The position numbers were made by a program, and so were the translations under genes. The notes under the pieces were generated by a model. That model was not told the origin of the DNA and searched no databases. It saw only the letters and a program-made list of their open reading frames with translations. A DNA stretch of 64,000 nucleotides from contig JAHLKV010000004.1 in the NCBI GenBank assembly GCA_020444475.1, forward strand, positions 210,304-274,303, given 5' to 3'. Shown in pieces: positions 25,637-34,383 of the stretch (position 1 is its first letter; the number at the start of each line of letters is the position of its first letter). Origin of the DNA: a bacterium. Its GTDB lineage: Bacteria > Zixibacteria > MSB-5A5 > GN15 > FEB-12.

Positions 25637-26200
25637 TCACTTCATATAACGAATGACGAAGACCGGATAGATGCGGACTTCTTCGCGTGACAAGCGCACC
25701 GTATCCGGGGGGGTGCCCTGAAGCTCGTCGGCGACCGAGAGCAGACGCTGCTGTCCGGGGGGGACAGTGGCGGTGTCGACTATCAGGGTATCGATCGGTT
25801 TGTCGTCGAGCGAGGAGACAAAGATGGTGGCGAGTCGACCGCGTCCCGGCTCGAGCCGCTTGTAGGTCGGCCCGAGATTGGCCACCATACCGAGCAGGAC
25901 GCACTGAATGGCGGTGTCGGGCCGGAAAGCCTTCAGGGTGAAATGGTCGACTCTGCCGCCGGTGTAGATGGCGGAGTCGGCGACAATACGATTCAGGCCG
26001 GCGGCCATTTTGAGCGGCACGGTCAGGCCCGCGACAGCTTCGTCGTTGGTATATGAGACGGTGATAGTCCAGTTGGTCTCGTCGATCCGGGACAGGTCGG
26101 CGTAGACCGTATCCGGGACTCCATGCGGGTCACCCTGCGCGGCTGCTCCCAGCGGGAGGCAGAGCAGGATAACGCCCGCAATCGTGAACAACACTTTCAT
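25637..26200 (-). CDS. Secreted protein of unknown function
   Basis: A 187-residue exported protein. MKVLFTIAGVILLCLPLGAAAQG is a Sec signal, and GGAGGA lies before this ATG, so it is preferred to an earlier in-frame start. The mature part is beta-rich (WTITVSYTNDEAVAGLTVPLK, VDHFTLKAF), reminiscent of a cohesin- or Ig-like sandwich domain, but I cannot assign a family. It lies 70 bp downstream of the TPR lipoprotein gene on the same strand. Confidence 0.7.
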   Translation of the reverse strand: MKVLFTIAGVILLCLPLGAAAQGDPHGVPDTVYADLSRIDETNWTITVSYTNDEAVAGLTVPLKMAAGLNRIVADSAIYTGGRVDHFTLKAFRPDTAIQCVLLGMVANLGPTYKRLEPGRGRLATIFVSSLDDKPIDTLIVDTATVPPGQQRLLSVADELQGTPPDTVRLSREEVRIYPVFVIRYMK

Positions 26201-26270
26201 GCTTCCTCCAGTATATCCTTCGAATGTCAATGCCAGTGGTTTGTACACATCCGTTCGGCAGAAGATCCGA

Positions 26271-27752
26271 TCAGGATCCCTGCTCCGTCATATCAACCAT
26301 GGAACGCTTATAGGCTTCGATCAGCGAGTCGGCGACGTCCGGTTGGCGGAGTCGCTGACGGTAGATTTCCGAGGCGGTGATGAGCGCCGAGCGTCCGATG
26401 CGGGTGTCGGAGAACTGGATGTAGAGCTGCTCGAGGGCTGAAGCGGCTTCGGCCCACATCTTTCGCTGCCGATACATTTCTGCTTTATACATGAGCGCCC
26501 GCCCGGCGGCCGAGCCGCCGATGCCGATCATCTTGTCGTAGTTTTCGATCCCGCGCTCGTACCAGCGGTTGGCCTCGGATTTCAGCTTCTCTTTGGTGTA
26601 GTGGTTTTCGAGGTGGAGATAGGTCGACATAGCTTCGTCGGAGCCCTCGTAATTCTCCATCAGGTACCGGTACTCGGTTTCGGCCCGCTGCCAGTTGCCC
26701 TCGAGTTCAAACGACCGCGACTTGAGAAGCTGAGCGGTCGGGTTGGCGTTGTAGTAGCGGGGGTACATGTCCGAGAGCTGGATGAGTGCCTCGCGGGCGT
26801 CGGCGTACTTCTTCTTTTCGAGAAGGATAAGGGCGCGCTGGTAGAGAATGATCGGTTTGTAGGTCGTATCCTTGCCGGAGACTTCGTCCCAGAGGCGATC
26901 GTATATTGCCATCGCCTGGTCAAACTTGCGCTGTCGGTTGGCGCGGATGTCGGCGATCTGGAGCTGGGCGGAGACGCCGAGCGTGCCCGATGAATCAGCC
27001 ATTGCATTAAGCTGGGCGATGGCGTCGTCGTGTCGTCCGGCCTGATCGTAGAGTGACGCCAGACTGGTGCGGGCGGCCACGGCGACATCGGTGCCGGGAA
27101 AATCTCTGACCAGATCGCGATAGTAGGTCTCGGCCTGCAGGTAGGTGTTGTAGGCTTCGGCGGTGTCACCGATCTGGTTGTAGATCCGGAAAATGTGAGA
27201 CGGCAGGTTAAACAGCTTAAACTCGACCTCTCCATCGGGAGAGAGTGGCGGATAGTAGCCGTTGTAAGCATCGGTATAAATCGCGACCGCGTCGCTCCAT
27301 CTCCCTTCGGCCTGCGTCACCTGCCCGAGGTTCAGGGTAGCATACATCGTCTGATAGCTGGACAGGCCGGTAAGATTTCGAAGGCGGTCGTAGAGAGCGA
27401 TGCAGCTATCGAAGGCTTTGTCGGCGTAGAGGTGCTGTGACAGCCGGATGGTGCTGTGATAGGCGAGGCTGGAGAGCTCCAGGAACTCGGCCGGGTTTTG
27501 CGTGCTGTCGACCTTTCCGATAGCGTCGTAGCAGTAACTCAGCGTGCGCGAAAAAGCGTCGCGAATCCGTTCGTCGGTGTCGGGGGCATTGAGTTCGCTT
27601 TTGATGCCGGCATCACGGGCCATCCGATTGGCCTCGTGGAACATCTTCTCGGCGTTGTAGCGATACTCTAAGGCCTCGTTTTCGGCACAGCCGGCGGCGA
27701 GCAGGCAGGCTGCCAGACACGCGCTAACAAGGAGTGTGTAAGCTCGTTTCAT
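26271..27752 (-). CDS. TPR-repeat lipoprotein
   Basis: A 493-residue outer-membrane or periplasmic lipoprotein. MKRAYTLLVSACLAACLLAAGC has a lipobox (LAAGC). The rest is all-alpha with repeated tetratricopeptide units (for example GDTAEAYNTYLQAETYY, AEYDQAGRHDDAIAQLN-like, KMWAEAASALEQLYIQF). Such proteins serve as scaffolds in envelope assembly or polysaccharide export. The downstream secreted protein is probably co-transcribed. No further specificity can be read. Confidence 0.85.
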   Translation of the reverse strand: MKRAYTLLVSACLAACLLAAGCAENEALEYRYNAEKMFHEANRMARDAGIKSELNAPDTDERIRDAFSRTLSYCYDAIGKVDSTQNPAEFLELSSLAYHSTIRLSQHLYADKAFDSCIALYDRLRNLTGLSSYQTMYATLNLGQVTQAEGRWSDAVAIYTDAYNGYYPPLSPDGEVEFKLFNLPSHIFRIYNQIGDTAEAYNTYLQAETYYRDLVRDFPGTDVAVAARTSLASLYDQAGRHDDAIAQLNAMADSSGTLGVSAQLQIADIRANRQRKFDQAMAIYDRLWDEVSGKDTTYKPIILYQRALILLEKKKYADAREALIQLSDMYPRYYNANPTAQLLKSRSFELEGNWQRAETEYRYLMENYEGSDEAMSTYLHLENHYTKEKLKSEANRWYERGIENYDKMIGIGGSAAGRALMYKAEMYRQRKMWAEAASALEQLYIQFSDTRIGRSALITASEIYRQRLRQPDVADSLIEAYKRSMVDMTEQGS

Positions 27753-28169
27753 TATCCCGTCTATCGGTTAAGTTGCCGTGGATCATTACTGTACGCGAAT
27801 ATAGACCCGGCGCCCAGGCAAGACAAGCGGTTTGTCGGGAGCTGCCCGACCCGTCAGGTGTCGCCCGCCTGCGGCCGGCTAGCACCTGACGGAACGGACG
27901 TGGGGTTCGCCGATGGACCATCCTGGTAGGGATGCGCCGAACCCACCGGTCGCTCGTCCAAGGGGGCGGACTTGCTACGGGTGGGCCACAGTGCATAGAG
28001 CCACCGGTCGCTCGTCCAAGGGGGCGGACTTGCTGCAGGTGGGCCACAGTGTATAGACCCACCGGTCGCTCGTCCGCGGGGCGGAATTGCTACAGGTGGG
28101 CCACAGTGCATAATCCCACCTGCCGCCCCCGCCCGAGGCGGGTGCTTCAGGTGGGGCACAAACAAAGAT
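27753..28169. other. Repeat-bearing intergenic region
   Basis: A 417-bp GC-rich stretch without a credible gene. Most of it is taken up by the tandem repeat described separately. The first 140 bp hold short inverted GC-rich pieces but nothing recognisable. Confidence 0.7.
27943..28115. repeat. 58-bp tandem repeat, three copies plus a degenerate fourth
   Basis: Three near-identical units (27943-28000, 28001-28058, 28059-28115) each begin CCACCGGTCGCTCGTCC and end in GTGGGCCACAGTG followed by TATAGA/CATAAT. A degenerate fourth unit reaches about 28165. There are no variable spacers, so it is not a CRISPR. It can be read as open frames on both strands whose products are only repeat translations. 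Confidence 0.9.
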
Positions 28170-28196
28170 AGGGCCGCTCCTGAGAGGAGCGGCCCT
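28170..28196 (-). terminator. Terminator of the PEP-CTERM gene
   Basis: AGGGCCGCTCC and GGAGCGGCCCT form an 11-bp perfect stem with a 5-nt loop; on the minus strand it is followed by ATCTTTGTTTG. Confidence 0.85.
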
Positions 28197-28220
28197 GAAA
28201 ACGTCCCGGGTAAGTGGTAG

Positions 28221-29021
28221 TTACGACTGGCGCCGTTTGCGGCGAACCAGACCGGCGCCGGCCAGGCCGAGGCCGAACAGAAGCATGGTGGCCGGTTCGG
28301 GAACCGCGGAGTATGTCTCGTTCATAAGGTCGTTGCCGCACTCCAGGGTCAGGTGGAAATCGAGGGTGCGGAAGTCGCCCAGAAGCGCTTTGGAGATCTG
28401 GAACTCCCAGACGTAGGTGTCGCCGTTGTACGGACGAATCGGATTATCTTCGTAGTCTTCAGCGAAAGTCTTGATGAAGGAGACATCGCCGACAGTCGAA
28501 GCGTTGTCGCCCAGACGCCACGGTCCGACTTCGTTGCGGATGTCGGTGTAGTTGTAGTAGGTGCCCGGCTTGTTCGAGATGCTGTTCCAGGAACCGTTGA
28601 CGTTCTTGAGCGCAGTCGATCCCATCACCCCGTTGGCGGCGTCGACGATATCGATCGCCAGACCGTTGTTGAATCCGCCGCCGTCGACTCCGATAAACAA
28701 ATCGCCGATCCCATAGGACTGATTCCAGCCGCCGCTCAACGAGCGCTCGGTCTCATAGCCGAATGAGTTGGCGATAGCGACGTACACGAAGTCCTTGGTC
28801 TCACGAACCTTGAGGCCCTCGAGATCAAACGACTCACCGCCGGGGCCGATATTGCCCGGTGAAGGAAGAGAGCCGACACCGTTCGGGTAGTTGATCGGCG
28901 CCCAGTTGTTGTTGTGATCGAACGGCGACGTGCCGTCGCCGAAGACATCGAAATGATAGTCAAACGCCGAGGCGTTAACCGCCAGCAGCATCACCGCCGC
29001 TGCAATGAGAATTTTCTTCAT
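28221..29021 (-). CDS. PEP-CTERM surface protein
   Basis: A 266-residue exported protein with a Sec signal (MKKILIAAAVMLLAVNASA) and a C-terminal PEP-CTERM anchor (VPEPATMLLFGLGLAGAG then RRKRR). Such proteins are processed by an exosortase (EpsH family), which is not in this window. The mature region is beta-rich with GDLFIGVDGGGFNNGLA and no recognised enzyme. GGTGG lies before the start codon. It is divergent from the phage-like portal gene. Confidence 0.9.
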   Translation of the reverse strand: MKKILIAAAVMLLAVNASAFDYHFDVFGDGTSPFDHNNNWAPINYPNGVGSLPSPGNIGPGGESFDLEGLKVRETKDFVYVAIANSFGYETERSLSGGWNQSYGIGDLFIGVDGGGFNNGLAIDIVDAANGVMGSTALKNVNGSWNSISNKPGTYYNYTDIRNEVGPWRLGDNASTVGDVSFIKTFAEDYEDNPIRPYNGDTYVWEFQISKALLGDFRTLDFHLTLECGNDLMNETYSAVPEPATMLLFGLGLAGAGLVRRKRRQS

Positions 29022-29315
29022 GATACCACCTTTCGTCGGGACGCAGTTACACTTACTCACCGATTCTGAAAGCAAAGCCAATGCCGCCCCGAAGCAGTTC
29101 CTCGGTGGCCATCTAATGCATTGTAATGTAATGCATTAGAAAGACGACAGAGAGAGCCACCGGCTCCATGATTCGCCATTTGTCATATCCCGCTGCACAA
29201 TGTGTACGTCGAATTTCAACCTGTGGGGAGTTCCCCATAGCGGAGATGAAACAGCAGAAACAGAGGCGAATTGATGGTGATGGTTCCTGCGCCGCTTTGA
29301 TAAAAAGGAGGAACG
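29022..29315. other. Divergent intergenic region at the left border of the phage-like island
   Basis: About 290 bp between the PEP-CTERM gene (minus) and the portal gene (plus). It contains an AT-rich inverted repeat and ends in the strong ribosome binding site AAAAGGAGGAACG before the portal ATG. Confidence 0.65.
29113..29139. promoter_or_regulatory. AT-rich 10-bp inverted repeat
   Basis: CTAATGCATT and AATGCATTAG are perfect inverted arms around GTAATGT. It could be an operator controlling the divergent genes or part of an insertion junction; nothing in the sequence decides. Confidence 0.55.
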
Positions 29316-30584
29316 ATGCCGTATTCACTGAAGCAGCGTCTCGCCACCGGCCGGTTGGTGGAGAGCTATCCGGCCCTCGCCGCGAAAGCGAAGACGCCCA
29401 AAGGCTCCTTTGCTACTGCCGAGAAACTGACCCGGACTATTCGCTGGTCGCCGGGAGATATCACCAGCGGGCGGTTTCGCTATCAGTTGTATAGATTTCT
29501 TGCCGACACCGTCCCGGCGGTAGGGGCGTGTATCTGGACCTGGTCGCGACTGACCGGGGCGCCGGGGCAGTTTATGGTCCGATCGGATGAAAACAACGCC
29601 ACCGTTGAGCGGGCGCAGGAGCGGCTCGACAGACTGGCGGAGCGGTTGTATGTCAACCCGCTGGGGAGTCGGGTGGGGCTGGCCAGCCTGATTACCGAAC
29701 TGTCGACCACGCTGTTTCGTGACGGACTGGTTGGCGGCTTCCTGACAGTCAACCCTGACGCCTCATCGGTGGACCGCTTCATTCCGGTCGATCCGATGCA
29801 CATCCAGCGGGATGCGGATCGCCGACCGGGCAGGTTGTATCTCGAACTCGACAACCGCCGAATCGACCTGCATCGGCCGGACTTCTATCTCATCACCCTT
29901 TCCGACTCCACCACCAGTCCGCTGGGGCGGTCGATCCTCACCGCCGTCCCGTTTGTCAGCTACATCGAGCAGCAACTGGTCTCCGATATGCAGCGGTCGA
30001 GTCACAATGCCGGATTTCACCGACTGCACGTCAAGATCACGCCGCCGGAGCGGATGGCGGGAGAGTCGGACCAGGCTTATACGGAGCGGATCAACCGCTA
30101 CTTCGACACGACCGTGGATATGATTCGCTCGTGTGAGGTCGATGACAACCCGGTGACGTGGGACAATGTCGAGGTCGAGTACATCGGCCCGACTCACAGT
30201 CGCGATATTGCGAACAGCTGGTTCATGTCGCACCGGGCGATGATCGAAGAGATTTGTGCGGGGACCAATCTGGCGCCCTTCCTGCTTGGTTATTCGTATG
30301 GTGCGACGACGACATGGGCGGATTTCAAGTTCGATATCGTCATGCGACAGGTACGTTCGATCCAGACGCAGATCGCACGCTTCCTTGAGTGGATCGGCGA
30401 TGTTGAGCTGGCGCTGGGCGGGTTCGACCTGCGCTGTGACTATCGGTTCGATAACTCGTTTGCGTACCGGGCGGCCGATGAGGTCAGCACGCAGACCGGG
30501 CAGATCGACAACATTCTCAAGCTCTATCAATCCGGCTTGATCGACAAGGACACGGCGCGAGAGAAAGCATGTCGGATTCTCTAG
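29316..30584 (+). CDS. Phage portal-like protein
   Basis: A 422-residue protein recognised as a portal (head-vertex connector) by its overall pattern: a helical N-terminal half with YRFLADTVPAVGACIWTWSRL, the PVDPMHIQRDADRRPGRLYLE strand region, SPLGRSIL, the LAPFLLGYSYGATT stretch and the terminal helical wing (ETxDEVSTQTGQIDNILKLY). It is followed at once by the terminase, whose start overlaps by 16 bp. In most phages the terminase precedes the portal, so the order is reversed. AAAAGGAGGAACG precedes the start. Confidence 0.8.
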   Translation: MPYSLKQRLATGRLVESYPALAAKAKTPKGSFATAEKLTRTIRWSPGDITSGRFRYQLYRFLADTVPAVGACIWTWSRLTGAPGQFMVRSDENNATVERAQERLDRLAERLYVNPLGSRVGLASLITELSTTLFRDGLVGGFLTVNPDASSVDRFIPVDPMHIQRDADRRPGRLYLELDNRRIDLHRPDFYLITLSDSTTSPLGRSILTAVPFVSYIEQQLVSDMQRSSHNAGFHRLHVKITPPERMAGESDQAYTERINRYFDTTVDMIRSCEVDDNPVTWDNVEVEYIGPTHSRDIANSWFMSHRAMIEEICAGTNLAPFLLGYSYGATTTWADFKFDIVMRQVRSIQTQIARFLEWIGDVELALGGFDLRCDYRFDNSFAYRAADEVSTQTGQIDNILKLYQSGLIDKDTAREKACRIL

Positions 30585-31915
30585 TCCGACCGATCACGCG
30601 CGACGAGTGGACCGCCGGGCTGGATGATCCATCGGTGTTTGCATCAGTGGCATTGGGCTTGGAGATGCATCGGGGGCAGCAGGAGTGGCTTCGACGGTCG
30701 ACCGAACGGGAGAATGTCCTGGTGACGGGGAATCGCTGGGGGAAGTCGTTCGTGTCGGCCGTCAAGCTGCTTCATCATGCGGTCTATCGTCCACGCCCGC
30801 TGACGTTCGACCGGGCGGGACGGTACCGGGCGGTGACGGCCTCGATCACGCAGGATCAGGCAAACATCATCTTCGATACCGCCCTGAGGCTGGCGCGACA
30901 GTCGGCCTGGCTGGAGCCGTTGATAGCCTCGGTGAAGCGTACGCCGTTTCCGACCTTGACGCTGACGAACGGCGCGACGATCGAGGCTCGCTCGACTCAA
31001 AACCGTGGTGAGTATCTGTTGGGCAATGACTACGATCTGTTTGTGTTCGACGAAGTCGCGTTTGAGCAGCACCCGGAATATGTGGTCGAGGAAGTCATCC
31101 TGATGCGCCTGGCGGATCGGGAGGGGCGGCTCGATCTGGTGTCGACACCCAACGGGAAGAACTGGCTGTATCGGCGGGCGCGGGAGATAATCGAGAGGCG
31201 TCGTCCCGGCTATTTTCAGTCGGGGGACAGTCGCCAGAATACGAACATCTCGCAGGAGTTTCTCGAGGAGCGCGTCGTGCACTTCTCGGAAGCACGCCTC
31301 CAGCAGAACATCATGGGACAGTTTGTTGATGCAGGGGGAGAGATTCTTCCGGGGGTATATATCGATCATGCACTGCGTCTCGGTGGAACGGCAGAAACGG
31401 TACCGGAGGGGCAATCACCGGTGTATATCACAGGTTGGGACCTCGCTCGGAAGCGGACGGCGACGGTCGGTGTGACGGTCCGGGTGCTCAGCGAGCAGGT
31501 GAAGGTCGTGCACCTGGAGCGGTTCAAGTTGTTTGACTGGCCGGTGATAATCTCGAAGATTGCGGCGCGACAGCGCGAGTATCCAGGTCGGCTGGTGATC
31601 GACGCAACCGGGCTGGGAGATGTCATCTCGCAGGAGCTGGATGCGTACAAGCCGATGCCGGTGGTGTTCACGCAGCAGGTGAAAGCGGAGCTGCTGACCA
31701 ATGTTGAGTTATTCCATGCCCGGCAGGTGATCGGTTATGATCGCTGGGAGCTGCCGGATGGTCCGGGGAGGGTCTGGTCGCTGGAGGACGAACTTCGCGG
31801 CGCCCGCTGGGATGACAACAATGAGTGTGATGCGCTGATGGCACTGGCGCTGGCTCTGTGGCCACTGGCGAGAAAGCAGGCGCCGGCAGTGCCACCGAGG
31901 TTGGGGAGAGTCTGA
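30569..31915 (+). CDS. Phage terminase large subunit
   Basis: A 448-residue DNA-packaging motor. The ATPase half has an atypical Walker A TGNRWGKS (residues about 53-60) and Walker B LFVFDEVA, with the C-motif region VSTPNGK. The nuclease half shows the acidic triad: GWDLARKRT, VIDATGLGD and ECDALMALALAL. These are complete, so the motor could be functional. It overlaps the portal gene. No small terminase subunit is recognised in the window. Its product would package DNA into the procapsid through the portal. Confidence 0.88.
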   Translation: MSDSLVRPITRDEWTAGLDDPSVFASVALGLEMHRGQQEWLRRSTERENVLVTGNRWGKSFVSAVKLLHHAVYRPRPLTFDRAGRYRAVTASITQDQANIIFDTALRLARQSAWLEPLIASVKRTPFPTLTLTNGATIEARSTQNRGEYLLGNDYDLFVFDEVAFEQHPEYVVEEVILMRLADREGRLDLVSTPNGKNWLYRRAREIIERRRPGYFQSGDSRQNTNISQEFLEERVVHFSEARLQQNIMGQFVDAGGEILPGVYIDHALRLGGTAETVPEGQSPVYITGWDLARKRTATVGVTVRVLSEQVKVVHLERFKLFDWPVIISKIAARQREYPGRLVIDATGLGDVISQELDAYKPMPVVFTQQVKAELLTNVELFHARQVIGYDRWELPDGPGRVWSLEDELRGARWDDNNECDALMALALALWPLARKQAPAVPPRLGRV

Positions 31916-31933
31916 AAAGTGGGCAAAAAGCAA

Positions 31934-31958
31934 CCCCGCAGGCAGTCTGCCTGCGGGG
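31934..31958 (-). terminator. Terminator of the antisense PEP-CTERM gene
   Basis: CCCCGCAGGCAG is followed after one base by CTGCCTGCGGGG. On the minus strand it continues TTGCTTTTTG, giving a T-run. It lies just past the terminase stop. Confidence 0.75.
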
Positions 31959-31989
31959 TGCCGAAGGGAGGTGGGATGGGGATCTCCAG

Positions 31990-32292
31990 CTACTTTTTCG
32001 CTCCGCGCCGTTTGGCGATATACACGGCGCCCAGTCCGGCGCCCATCAGGAGCAGTGTGGTCGGCTCGGGGACGGCAGCCGGCGGGTTCTCATTCTCGTT
32101 GTCCCCCGGCTTGTCGTAACTCCAGTCGTGGTTATGTTTCGGCTGATCCTGCCGCACGTCGGTCCGCTTCCTGCCGTTATCCACACCGAAGCCGTACACA
32201 TCGTCGAACGTCACGGTCATTCCAAGAATGAAGACGATCACGAATAGCACCCACTTCAGCCATGTACTTGATGTCCGTCTATAGACGACCAT
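31990..32292 (-). CDS. Small PEP-CTERM protein, antisense within the phage-like cluster
   Basis: A 100-residue protein with an N-terminal hydrophobic segment (WVLFVIVFILGMTV) and a C-terminal PEP-CTERM signal (VPEPTTLLLMGAGLGAVYIA then KRRGAKK). The central part is short, polar and rich in D/N/K/H. It is transcribed opposite to its phage-derived neighbours, with its own terminator, and separates the terminase from the protease gene. Function unknown. Confidence 0.82.
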   Translation of the reverse strand: MVVYRRTSSTWLKWVLFVIVFILGMTVTFDDVYGFGVDNGRKRTDVRQDQPKHNHDWSYDKPGDNENENPPAAVPEPTTLLLMGAGLGAVYIAKRRGAKK

Positions 32293-32561
32293 TATTCTTC
32301 ACCTGCCTTGCAGAAGTTCTTTCTCTCCTGTCGGTTTCACGTTGACCACATGGTACTATAGCAACGGCAGTGCCAAACGCGCGAGAATCGCGACAGTTAC
32401 TGACACAACCTGTTGGCGTGGTGTCGGTTACCGGACCCCACCGGGGATTCAACAATACCCGTTTTCATACCCATTGTGCAGGTTCCTGCGCAGTTTTCGG
32501 GTTGAATCGATGGTAATCAGGATTTTGCCGCCTTTTGTAAACACAAGTCGCAGGAGGTGGC

Positions 32562-34082
32562 ATGACAGCCAGACCAGGCCGAATCACTGCCCGCCTGGCC
32601 GAACCGGAAAGTCCGGTGAGGCCGGAGCTGGTGCACAAAATCAACCGCAACATCAACCCACCGTCACCGGTGGAGGCATCGGACGTCCATATCCGGGCGA
32701 TGTATGTCGTCTCGGATCAGGTGAACAGCTTCGGCGGGCGTTTCCCAGTCTCTGAACACCGACGGCTCGCCGATCTGCTGGTCGATTCCCCGGTGCTGGC
32801 CGGACATCGGAAAGACAAACTGCCGCTGGGACGGACATTCCACGCCGAGCTGGTGACGGTCGATGGTGTCCGCTGGGTTAAGGCGTACTTCTACTGGCTT
32901 CGCAGCGCCAATGGCGCCGAGAGCCTTCGGGAGAACATCGACGGGGGTGTTTACAAAGAGTGCTCGATCGGATTTACGTTTTCGTTCGCAGAGTGCTCCA
33001 TCTGCGGAAAGGACATCAGGCTCTGCGAGCATGAGCCGCTGGAATCGTACGGGTCGGGCGACGACGCTTCGACCTGTCATTTCAACTACCGCAAGATCGA
33101 ACGGGTGCTGGAGACGTCACTCGTTTATCGGGGGGCGACCCCGGGAACATCGGTGACTCGCGAGCTAGCGGACGTATCGGGCCGCGCACCAGAAGAGTCG
33201 GATTCACTGCTTGTGACCGTTGGCAGCCTGTCCGATCTGCCGGCTGTCGACCGGTACCTGATCATTCCGCACTATGACTCCCTGCATTGCCGACTGTCGA
33301 GAGACGAACGGGGACTTTCGTGTGAGGTCCCCGACGATTCAGATTTGACAGAGGCGCTGCACGATGCGGTGCCCCCGACGAGGTTGATTCTCAGCGGTGA
33401 GTCTCGTGACGCGCGACTGGTCGGCTATCGGGGTAAGGAGCGGTGCAGTCGGTCGGAGCTGATCGATCACATACGGGGGGAGCAATCGCCGGTGCGTCGG
33501 CTGGTCTGGCATCTGCTTCCGCGAACCGAGGGGACCACGACAAATCGCGCGCCCCGGCCGGGGGAAGCTGTGCGGATCATTCCGTATCGGTTCTGCACGC
33601 GGGAGAATCTTGTCTCATCGGCGCGGGAGATCATGACTGCCTCGGGCATTGAAGTCTGTCCGCTGGGAACCGACGACCCGCCGCGCTTTCATCTCACATC
33701 AGTGCAATTGGTCGAGACCGACGGGGATCGGTATCGACTGATTCACGCCCGTCCGAATGAGCCGGCATATCTGGCCGTGCGTTTCAACGGCGGCGATGTG
33801 GTCCTTCGCCTTCGTCAGTTCCACGTCGCCCGTCTCCTGAAGGGAGCGCGCTTCATCGCCGAATCGTACCCGTCGCTTCCGGAGTGCGCCCGTTCGCACG
33901 CGCCGGTGGCAAGCGGGCCGGTGAAGGACTGTCAGGTCCGGGGGGAAGCACTGACCATCGAGCTCGAAGGCCCGCTTGCCGGGATGTACCGGGTGCGTCC
34001 GGCCAATATCGGCAACGACAGCCGCCTGCTGGTCTATCGTGTCGGTTCGCAGGGACGAAAGGGGGAAAGTCATGTCGACTGA
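32562..34082 (+). CDS. Prohead-protease-like protein with long C-terminal extension
   Basis: A 506-residue protein. The first 220 residues match caudoviral prohead proteases: LLVDSPVLAGHRKDKLPLGRTF with the putative catalytic histidine, KAYFYWLRS, ENIDGGVYKECSIGF with the putative catalytic serine, the CSICGKDIRLCEHEP cysteine-histidine cluster, and LETSLVYRGATPGTSV. The remaining 280 residues are unfamiliar. GGAGGTGGC precedes the start. It would process scaffold and capsid during head maturation. The start overlaps no earlier gene, and 270 bp upstream lack a gene. Confidence 0.75.
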   Translation: MTARPGRITARLAEPESPVRPELVHKINRNINPPSPVEASDVHIRAMYVVSDQVNSFGGRFPVSEHRRLADLLVDSPVLAGHRKDKLPLGRTFHAELVTVDGVRWVKAYFYWLRSANGAESLRENIDGGVYKECSIGFTFSFAECSICGKDIRLCEHEPLESYGSGDDASTCHFNYRKIERVLETSLVYRGATPGTSVTRELADVSGRAPEESDSLLVTVGSLSDLPAVDRYLIIPHYDSLHCRLSRDERGLSCEVPDDSDLTEALHDAVPPTRLILSGESRDARLVGYRGKERCSRSELIDHIRGEQSPVRRLVWHLLPRTEGTTTNRAPRPGEAVRIIPYRFCTRENLVSSAREIMTASGIEVCPLGTDDPPRFHLTSVQLVETDGDRYRLIHARPNEPAYLAVRFNGGDVVLRLRQFHVARLLKGARFIAESYPSLPECARSHAPVASGPVKDCQVRGEALTIELEGPLAGMYRVRPANIGNDSRLLVYRVGSQGRKGESHVD

Positions 34083-34383
34083 TCCGGTTATCCGCAGCCT
34101 TCGGCTCGGAGGACAGCTTCTGCATCTGCTGGTGCTGGCGCTCGGTGTGGCAGGGGGCTACTTCATGACAGTGCAGTCGATCCGTCTGGAGTTGGCGGCA
34201 AAAGCGGAGTCGGTGACGGTGGAGACGCTGGAGCGAAAGCTGACCAATCTCGAAGTCATCCTTCGCGAAGGCGTGGTCACCCGCGAGCAGTTCTATGAGT
34301 TCTCGCGCGAAGTCGATCACCGTCTTGCCAGAATCGAGTATTACCTGAGCGAAGATAAGGGAGGAGAGAGTGGCCAACGATAA
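34072..34383 (+). CDS. Small membrane protein with coiled coil
   Basis: A 103-residue protein with one transmembrane segment (LLHLLVLALGVAGGYFMTV) and a long heptad-containing tail (LAAKAESVTVETLERKLTNLE in part). The start is fixed by AAGGGGGAAAGTC and overlaps the end of the protease gene by 11 bp; longer in-frame upstream sequence is inside that gene. Small membrane proteins are unusual in a capsid cluster and could be holin- or spanin-related. Unassigned. Confidence 0.7.
   Translation: MSTDPVIRSLRLGGQLLHLLVLALGVAGGYFMTVQSIRLELAAKAESVTVETLERKLTNLEVILREGVVTREQFYEFSREVDHRLARIEYYLSEDKGGESGQR

Noticed and set aside
27943-28115. Possible CRISPR array
   Set aside because: The units are contiguous, with no variable spacers between repeats, and no cas genes are nearby.
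27854-28165. Open frames of about 100 residues on both strands across the 58-bp repeat
   Set aside because: The products are translations of the tandem repeat and have no protein-like composition.
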